From positions 186,001 through 250,000 of the forward strand of contig CAVZHO010000011.1 of assembly GCA_963775085.1 (NCBI GenBank): DNA of 64,000 nt. Reading direction: 5' to 3'. Source of the DNA: JAAFIP01 sp963775085 (lineage in GTDB: Bacteria; Pseudomonadota; Gammaproteobacteria; Burkholderiales; Burkholderiaceae_C). Positions within the stretch are counted from its first letter, which is position 1, and every line of letters begins with the position of its first letter. Of the stretch, positions 58,873 to 64,000 are shown in pieces. Below the pieces are notes generated by a model that worked only from the letters and a program-made list of their open reading frames with translations, did no database searches and was not told the DNA's origin. Both the position numbers and the translations under genes were made by a program.

Positions 58873-59883
58873 CTAAGCCAGTTGAAGTCTGAATTCGCCT
58901 TCAAGAGTGAGGTTTAGGCCGAGTTCAGGGTAATTCATTACAGCAAAATATATTCCTAAGAATATCGAGTCTACAAGGTGACCTGATGCCCGTGTTTTAG
59001 TTATTACACTGACATTCATGGGCATCTCGACTTCAGTCCAATTTGCCATATTCAGAGACTTCATGCCTTTAGGAAGAACAGCTCTCCGTTCATTCTCGAA
59101 AATAGTAGGCTTATCTGGATCAACTGAGATTAATCCGCTTGAGCTAGTGAGCCACATTTGATCCAATCCAAGTTTTTCGTTTAGATTCTGTAATGATTGA
59201 AATGGAACGAGACTGTGGAGGTGTGCTTCAAGTTGACCATTCTCATTTCGTTCTACTGAACCTTTATTTATGGTCATGATCATTTGCTGCAATGGCGGGA
59301 TGGGCATTGAAATTTTTGTAAATTTGATTTGCCCACTCGTCACGCGAACCATTGAGCGCAAACCTGGCCCAAGTGGAATATTGACATCAACCGATATTGT
59401 TGGGTGATCCCTACGTATTGAATCTGGAGAAAGTATGTTTTCAATTGTGGACAGCATGCTCGCCATCTGGCGATAGTCACACTCAAACAAGGCTGCTGTT
59501 TCTGCGCCTTTGTTCGTCTGGTAAATCTTGAACTTGCACCCATTCGTCACCACAAAATACACTGCTCGAATCTGTGGGTGATTAGCATACGACCAGGCTT
59601 GTTCTTGAACCAGTTCATCGAGATCCTCACCGGGTGGTTTTGCCTCGATCACCCACTTGATGCCCCCATTAGCCTCGCAAATATAGTCTGCTATACCACG
59701 TAGAAGAGGGTCTGTTGATTTACGTCGACCAAGCGGTAGCTTGGGGTAGGATAGTTGTTGCTCTCGGATAACGTTGTTAACCGTACCGGAACGATATCCC
59801 AGATGACGTAATAAGGGGGCAACGATCTCCTCGCGGATATCAGTTTCACCAAGCAAGTTAAAGTCGTATGCTGGAAAGTCCAT
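58873..59883 (-). CDS. Solitary HsdR_N-type PD-(D/E)xK nuclease-domain protein
   Basis: 336 residues using ATG at 59883, which has AGGG 5 bp upstream (341 with ATG at 59898). The N-terminal ~125 residues match the type I restriction HsdR N-terminal fold: YDFNLLGETDIREEIVAPLL, RHLGYRSGTVNNV, RGIADYICEANGG with Asp66, and WVIEAKPPGE with Glu80-x-Lys82, then Q95 in LVQEQAWSYANHP. The rest is unrecognised and there is no helicase, HsdM or HsdS. AT-richer than the core genes and beside family B copy 3, so likely acquired. Defence role plausible, unproven. Confidence 0.75.
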   Translation of the reverse strand: MDFPAYDFNLLGETDIREEIVAPLLRHLGYRSGTVNNVIREQQLSYPKLPLGRRKSTDPLLRGIADYICEANGGIKWVIEAKPPGEDLDELVQEQAWSYANHPQIRAVYFVVTNGCKFKIYQTNKGAETAALFECDYRQMASMLSTIENILSPDSIRRDHPTISVDVNIPLGPGLRSMVRVTSGQIKFTKISMPIPPLQQMIMTINKGSVERNENGQLEAHLHSLVPFQSLQNLNEKLGLDQMWLTSSSGLISVDPDKPTIFENERRAVLPKGMKSLNMANWTEVEMPMNVSVITKTRASGHLVDSIFLGIYFAVMNYPELGLNLTLEGEFRLQLA

Positions 59884-60012
59884 AGTTGCCCTGTTCATGA
59901 TTTGTTGTCATTTTGAATTATCGTTGGTAAGTTAGACATTCGTTCATAGTCAAGCGGTGTAAACACATTGCGTGCCTTCAAACCCGGTCGAGTGGGTGAA
60001 GGAATGGGAGCG

Positions 60013-60102
60013 TATCCCCGGAAAAGCGTAGCAAAGGCGCGGGGATAGTCTGTGGATCGCTACCGAGGTGATCGCGTGTTTTGCGGAGCTTTTTCGGGGA
60101 TA
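60013..60102 (+). repeat. Family B long palindromic element, copy 3
   Basis: TATCCCCGGAAAAGC pairs with GCTTTTTCGGGGATA (one mismatch), then GTA/GGA internal loop, GCAAA..CGCG / CGCG..TTTGC. The centre GATCGCTACCGAGGTGATC could form its own small hairpin. Shares GATCGCTAC and CGCGTGTT with copy 2. Confidence 0.85.
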
Positions 60103-60194
60103 TGTCCCGTTCCCCGTCCAGCTACGGCAGCACCACAAAAGACTCAGACTAGAGGTCTTCCTGTCTCACCTTCATTACATTTCGGGTGAATTTA

Positions 60195-60239
60195 TTGCTA
60201 TAAATAAAATAGCTGCTTACGCTCTATTTTATTGGCTTA
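60195..60239 (+). repeat. Family A two-hairpin repeat, copy 16
   Basis: GCTAT-AAATAAA-ATAGC, linker TGCTTACG, second hairpin GCTCTATTTTATTGGC weak. It is downstream of lolA. Confidence 0.8.
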
Positions 60240-60268
60240 GCATACGAAAATGCACAAATTACTCTGAC

Positions 60269-60913
60269 TTACTGCTTAATCACATCGGCGCCCGCTGGCG
60301 GTTTGAAATTAAACGCATCGGCGGCCAGCGCCGCGTTGGCTTGCACGTTTTGAAAGCGCAATATCGAGCGCTGGCCAAAGCTGTCTACGATGTCCAGCGC
60401 GGCCAAGCCACCGCCGGCGGGCTTGAAGCCGACGCGGATGCTTTGCAGCGCGCCGTCTTTGGACTTGGGCGTAGCCAGCACCCAGCTCAGGCCGTCTTGA
60501 TCGGGCGTGGCTTGCAGTGCAAAGTGCTGCTCCAAGGTTTTGAGGTCGGGCGACGAGGCAATGAGCGCGGCGGGCGTGCTGGCCAGCACGTTGGCCTGCT
60601 TGCTGCTGGTCACCTGGTTCAGGTCTGCGTCGAACATCCACAGGGTTAGGCCGTCGGCGACAAGGGTTTGTTCAAACGGTTTTTTGTAGACAAACTTGAA
60701 GCGGTTGGGCCGGGAAAACTCAAAACTGCCGCTGGAGTTTTTGACCTTGGGTGCTTGGCCCTCGCGCGCCGGGGAGGTGACGGTTTGGGTAAACTCGGCG
60801 CGACCTGTTTGGGTGGATTGCAGGTAGGTTTGCAGTGATTCCAGGCCATTAGCCCAAGTAGAAGTAGCGTAAGAAGCTATTAAAACCAGAGCAAACTTAA
60901 AATTATTCAGCAT
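60269..60913 (-). CDS. lolA: LolA, periplasmic lipoprotein carrier
   Basis: 214 residues from ATG at 60913. Signal peptide MLNNFKFALVLIASYATSTW then A|N cleavage at about residue 21. LolA fold segments: SLQTYLQSTQTGRAEFTQTV, GSFEFSRPNRFKFVYKKPFE, LVADGLTLWMFDADLNQVT and the C-terminal FNFKPPAGADVI. Shuttles lipoproteins from LolCDE to LolB. The h- and c-regions of the signal peptide are encoded by a family A repeat (60850-60893). Follows ftsK on the same strand, as in related genomes. Confidence 0.95.
   Translation of the reverse strand: MLNNFKFALVLIASYATSTWANGLESLQTYLQSTQTGRAEFTQTVTSPAREGQAPKVKNSSGSFEFSRPNRFKFVYKKPFEQTLVADGLTLWMFDADLNQVTSSKQANVLASTPAALIASSPDLKTLEQHFALQATPDQDGLSWVLATPKSKDGALQSIRVGFKPAGGGLAALDIVDSFGQRSILRFQNVQANAALAADAFNFKPPAGADVIKQ
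60850..60893 (-). repeat. Family A two-hairpin repeat, copy 17 (lolA signal peptide)
   Basis: On the minus strand TGCTCT...ATAGC, linker TTCTTACG, CTACTTCTACTTGGGCTA. Translated as LVLIASYATSTWA, same frame as the murF and murD copies. Confidence 0.75.
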
Positions 60914-60989
60914 CTTTACACTTTCACCTTTGTGTTGCGTTGCATCGTGTCGTTGTGTCGCCGCCAGTTGTATATTCACTTGTTTGCAT

Positions 60990-63380
60990 TCACTCGTTTC
61001 TACCCGGCACCAAAATCTCACGCTGCCCCCGCCCATTCATCGCCGTGACCAAGCCCGCTTTCTCCATCGCCTCCAGCAAATTAGCCGCTTTGTTGTAGCC
61101 GATGCTCAAATGCCGCTGCACCAGGGAGATGCTGGCCTTCTGGTTCTTCAGCACAATATCCACGGCCTTGTCGTACATCGGGTCTTTCTCGCCGCTGCCG
61201 CCGCCTTCGCCGTCCAGCATCAGACCGTCTTCGCCGTCCACAGTTCCGCCTTCCAGCACGCCCTCGATGTAATTGGGCTCGCCTTGTTCCTTCAGATACG
61301 CTACAACGCGGTGGACCTCTTCGTCGCTGACAAAGGCCCCGTGGACGCGAATGGGCAGGCCGGTGCCGCTGGGCATGTACAGCATGTCACCCATGCCCAG
61401 CAGGGCTTCTGCGCCCATTTGGTCCAGGATGGTGCGGCTGTCGATTTTGCTGGACACCTGGAAAGCGATGCGGGTGGGGATGTTGGCCTTGATCAGGCCA
61501 GTGATCACGTCCACACTGGGGCGCTGCGTGGCCAAAATCAGGTGAATGCCCGCAGCGCGGGCCTTTTGCGCCAGGCGGGCAATCAGCTCTTCGATCTTTT
61601 TGCCCACCACCATCATCAGGTCGGCCAGCTCGTCGATCACCACTACGATGTGGGGCAGGCGCTCGAGCGGCTCGGGTGAGTCAGGGGTCAGCGAGAAAGG
61701 GTTGTAAATGAACTCGCCGCGCGCTTTGGCGTCGTCCATTTTCACGTTGTAGCCCGCCAGGTTGCGCACGCCCATCTTGCTCATCAGCTTGTAGCGCCGC
61801 TCCATCTCCATCACGCACCAGTTCAGGCCGTGCGCGGCCTGGCGCATGTCGGTCACCACCGGGCACAGCAGGTGCGGGATGCCTTCGTAGACGCTCATCT
61901 CCAGCATCTTCGGGTCGATCATCAGCATGCGCACGTCGCGGGCTTCGGCCTTGTAGAGCAGGCTCAATATCATGGCGTTGATACCGACCGATTTGCCCGA
62001 TCCGGTGGTGCCCGCCACCAGCACATGGGGCATCTTGGCCAGGTCGGCCACGATCGGCGCACCCATAATGTCCTTGCCCAAACCCATGGTCAGCATGGAT
62101 TTGCCTTCGTTGTAGACCTGTGAGCCCAGAATTTCACTCAACTTGATACTCTGGCGCTTGGCATTGGGCAGCTCCAGCGCCATATAGTTTTTGCCGGGAA
62201 TGGTCTCCACCACACGGATCGATACCAGGGACAGCGAGCGCGCCAAATCGCGCGCCAAACCGACCACTTGCGAGCCCTTCACGCCCGTGGCGGGCTCGAT
62301 CTCGTAGCGCGTAATCACCGGGCCGGGCAGGGCGGCGACCACCCGCACTTCTACGCCAAAGTCCTTGAGCTTTTTCTCAATCATCCGGCTGGTCATCTCC
62401 AGCGTTTCGGAGGCGACGGTTTCCTGGCGCAGCTGCGCGGCGTCCAGCAGATCCACCTGCGGTAGCTTGCTGTCGGGCATGTCGCTGAACAGCGGCTTTT
62501 GCCGCTCTTTGGCCACGCGCACACTTTGTGGCACATCGACCAACATGTCGCCCAAGGTGGGCTCAATCATCGCGCGCACCGCAGCTGGCAAGATGATCGG
62601 GGCGGGGTGCAGTTCTTCGCTCTCGGCGCGCTCTACGCTGACTACTTCTTCACGTTCGCGTGCGGCCTGGCTGCCCATGGCCATGTCTTGCGCTACTTCG
62701 CGCTTTTCGCGGCGACGCTCCCACAGGCTGTGCAGCCAGGCACCCAGGCCATCGGCGCAGCGCGCCCAGGAGAATCTAAAGGCCCAGGCCGCACCCACTA
62801 CCGCGCTGGCGATGCCCACCAAGCCCGAGCCGGTAAAGCCCAGCCATTTCACGGCTACACTGCCTACGGCATAGCCCAACACGCCACCCGAATGTCCTGG
62901 CAAGCGCGACTCAAAACGATACAGACGCGACCACTCTAGCGTGCAGCTAGCCGCCAGCAGCACCAACAAGCCCAGCCAAAACATGGTGCGCGGATGTTGG
63001 CCTATAAAAGTGTGTCCGTACGGGTGTGTGTCATAGGCCGGTGCCTGGCGGTCGGAATGCAGCCAACGGCGTAGTGCGGCAAGCCAAACAAGCACCGCAG
63101 CCAACACGCACCACCCTACCGAGTAGCCCAGCAGGTAATAGCTGGCATCGCCCAGGACAGCGCCCAACCGGCCGCCCCAGTTGCGTGCCACACCCGGCGC
63201 GCCCGAGCCCGAGGTGGACCAAGCAGGATCGACCGCCGTATGGGTGAGTAAGGCTATCAGCCAAAAGATGAGCGCCACTGCGCCAACCAGCAGACCCAGT
63301 TCGTGGGAGAACTTGCGCCCAGAAGGGTCGCTGCGTTTCGCCGTAGCGCGGGAGGTGAGGGTATCAAGTGAGTAAGTCAT
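60990..63380 (-). CDS. ftsK: FtsK, DNA translocase
   Basis: 796 residues. Four N-terminal membrane helices (LGLLVGAVALIFWLIALLTH and others), a linker, then the RecA-like motor with PHVLVAGTTGSGKSVGINAM (Walker A) and PHIVVVIDELADLMMVVGKK (Walker B), ATQRPSVDVITGLIKANIPT, and the C-terminal gamma winged helix (LVQRHLSIGYNKAANLLEAM) that reads KOPS. Coordinates chromosome segregation with septation. Start ATG 63380; 77 bp separate its stop from the lolA ATG. Confidence 0.96.
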   Translation of the reverse strand: MTYSLDTLTSRATAKRSDPSGRKFSHELGLLVGAVALIFWLIALLTHTAVDPAWSTSGSGAPGVARNWGGRLGAVLGDASYYLLGYSVGWCVLAAVLVWLAALRRWLHSDRQAPAYDTHPYGHTFIGQHPRTMFWLGLLVLLAASCTLEWSRLYRFESRLPGHSGGVLGYAVGSVAVKWLGFTGSGLVGIASAVVGAAWAFRFSWARCADGLGAWLHSLWERRREKREVAQDMAMGSQAAREREEVVSVERAESEELHPAPIILPAAVRAMIEPTLGDMLVDVPQSVRVAKERQKPLFSDMPDSKLPQVDLLDAAQLRQETVASETLEMTSRMIEKKLKDFGVEVRVVAALPGPVITRYEIEPATGVKGSQVVGLARDLARSLSLVSIRVVETIPGKNYMALELPNAKRQSIKLSEILGSQVYNEGKSMLTMGLGKDIMGAPIVADLAKMPHVLVAGTTGSGKSVGINAMILSLLYKAEARDVRMLMIDPKMLEMSVYEGIPHLLCPVVTDMRQAAHGLNWCVMEMERRYKLMSKMGVRNLAGYNVKMDDAKARGEFIYNPFSLTPDSPEPLERLPHIVVVIDELADLMMVVGKKIEELIARLAQKARAAGIHLILATQRPSVDVITGLIKANIPTRIAFQVSSKIDSRTILDQMGAEALLGMGDMLYMPSGTGLPIRVHGAFVSDEEVHRVVAYLKEQGEPNYIEGVLEGGTVDGEDGLMLDGEGGGSGEKDPMYDKAVDIVLKNQKASISLVQRHLSIGYNKAANLLEAMEKAGLVTAMNGRGQREILVPGRNE

Positions 63381-63434
63381 CGCGAGTAGCGAGCTTACCC
63401 TATCTGATGGCCTGGTTTGGGTTGAGCAGGCGGA

Positions 63435-64000
63435 TTAGCCCAAGGCGCTCAGGCGCTCTTTGATGAGTACCGAGTTGTTCTCCAGCGTCTCGATGTAGCC
63501 GCGCTCTTCCAGGTCTTTCATGACCCGGCTGACCATCTCGCGCGAGGCCCCGACCATTTTGGCCAAATCTTGGCGCGATACCTTGTCGCGGATGATGACT
63601 TGGCCTTGGGCATCGGTCTCGGCCGCCTCAATCAAGGCACGGGCCACGCGGCCATACACGTCCATCAGCGCCAGGGATTCGATCTTGCGGTCGGCATGGC
63701 GCAGGCGTTGCACCAGGCCTTTCATGACGGCGTAGGCCATGGAGGTGTTCTCAGGCAGGCAGCGGGCAAACTCCACCCGACCGAGCATCAGCACATCAGT
63801 TTGAATCTCGGCGCGCACGCTGGCCGAGTGTGGCTCGTTGTCGATCAGGCTCATCTCACCAATGTAGTCGCCGGGACTTAAATTAGCCAATATCACCTCG
63901 CGGCCCCTCGAGTCGGTCGTGAGCACGCGTGCTCGGCCCGTCAAAATGATGAACAGGGCGTTGGTCTTTTTGCCTTGCTCAACCACCAGCTCGCCGCGCT
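63435..64000 (-). CDS. Crp/Fnr-family transcriptional regulator (5' end outside window)
   Basis: At least 188 residues; the reading frame continues open through the window end (ELVVEQGKKTNALF), so the true start lies beyond base 64000. A cyclic-nucleotide-binding-like domain (VILANLSPGDYIGEMSLIDN) is followed by a dimer helix and a Crp-type HTH (VSRQDLAKMVGASREMVSRV, ERGYIETLENN). The recognition helix SREMVSRVMKDLEERG is Crp-like. It lacks the N-terminal Cys cluster in the visible part, so oxygen sensing cannot be judged. Lies upstream of ftsK, with 54 bp between. Confidence 0.9.
   Translation of the reverse strand, partial: RGELVVEQGKKTNALFIILTGRARVLTTDSRGREVILANLSPGDYIGEMSLIDNEPHSASVRAEIQTDVLMLGRVEFARCLPENTSMAYAVMKGLVQRLRHADRKIESLALMDVYGRVARALIEAAETDAQGQVIIRDKVSRQDLAKMVGASREMVSRVMKDLEERGYIETLENNSVLIKERLSALG

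Larger units (their letters stand above)
59899..60268. other. 370-bp intergenic region between the HsdR_N gene and lolA
   Basis: Holds family B copy 3 and family A copy 16; no gene supported. Confidence 0.6.

Noticed and set aside
1..64000. CRISPR arrays, complete insertion sequences, prophage or tRNA genes
   Set aside because: No regularly spaced identical repeats, no transposase or integrase, and no cloverleaf-like sequence was recognised on either strand.

Overview
The window looks like a chromosomal segment of a betaproteobacterium of the order Burkholderiales, most likely family Comamonadaceae (Rhodoferax/Polaromonas-like). This rests on gene content and order: cobW-dksA-hslVU, then an uninterrupted dcw cluster, accBC-prmA-DUF3426, pyrC-DUF3025, lolA-ftsK. 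Codon use in the core genes is GC-rich, and the protein sequences have a Burkholderiales flavour. No rRNA or tRNA gene and no CRISPR array was seen. One structural RNA, RNase P RNA (rnpB, minus strand near 52.2-52.5 kb), is present.

Layout. 0.1-6.5 kb: a CobW-type metallochaperone with a duplicated His-rich loop, a DksA-like protein with a Lys/Ala-rich N-terminal half, a STAS-domain protein and HslVU. 6.8-25.3 kb: the division and cell wall cluster mraZ-rsmH-ftsL-ftsI-murE-murF-mraY-murD-ftsW-murG-murC-ddlB-ftsQ-ftsA-ftsZ-lpxC, mostly with overlapping stops and starts, preceded by three 10-bp-spaced MraZ-type boxes. 25.3-34.1 kb: a FimV-like membrane protein, an RNase II family exoribonuclease, TonB, MtgA, TldD, a hypothetical protein, and DAHP synthase behind a clear phenylalanine attenuator. 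34.1-36.1 kb: an AT-richer accessory pocket (DUF2971, DUF1801) flanked by two copies of a palindromic element. 36.1-45.6 kb: mpl, TlpA, accB-accC-prmA, DUF3426, a PfkB kinase, rodA and a universal stress protein. 45.7-48.1 kb: a second accessory pocket with a PrlF-YhaV toxin-antitoxin pair and a nuclease-ImmA/IrrE fusion. 48.1-58.8 kb: a Tat-exported amidohydrolase, tag, a triple-fasciclin lipoprotein, rnpB, a DegV protein, htpX, DUF3025, pyrC, a secreted hypothetical protein and miaB. 58.9-64 kb: a lone HsdR_N-type nuclease beside a third palindromic element, then lolA, ftsK and a Crp/Fnr regulator cut by the window end.

The core genes combine into peptidoglycan precursor synthesis (murE, F, D, G, C, mraY, ddlB), septal and lateral wall polymerisation (ftsW/ftsI, rodA, mtgA), divisome assembly (ftsL, Q, A, Z, K), muropeptide recycling (mpl) and outer-membrane lipid and lipoprotein supply (lpxC, lolA).

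The most striking non-gene structure is a set of repeats. Family A is a ~45-50 bp two-hairpin repeat with a conserved linker (TGCTTACG-like) and covarying stems. It has about 17 recognisable copies, several of them inside or at the ends of genes (murE, murF, murD, murC end, prmA, lolA signal peptide, the DUF3025 start codon, a secreted-protein leader). At least four coding copies are read in the same frame. Family B is a ~95-120 bp long-stem palindrome, three copies, each next to accessory genes, with compensatory stem changes. In addition there are two copies of a GC-rich REP-like element inside murD and murG, and a 35-bp near-perfect inverted repeat inserted in frame in mpl. I consider these coding-tolerated palindromic repeats, together with the aro leader attenuator, the best candidates for undescribed biology here.
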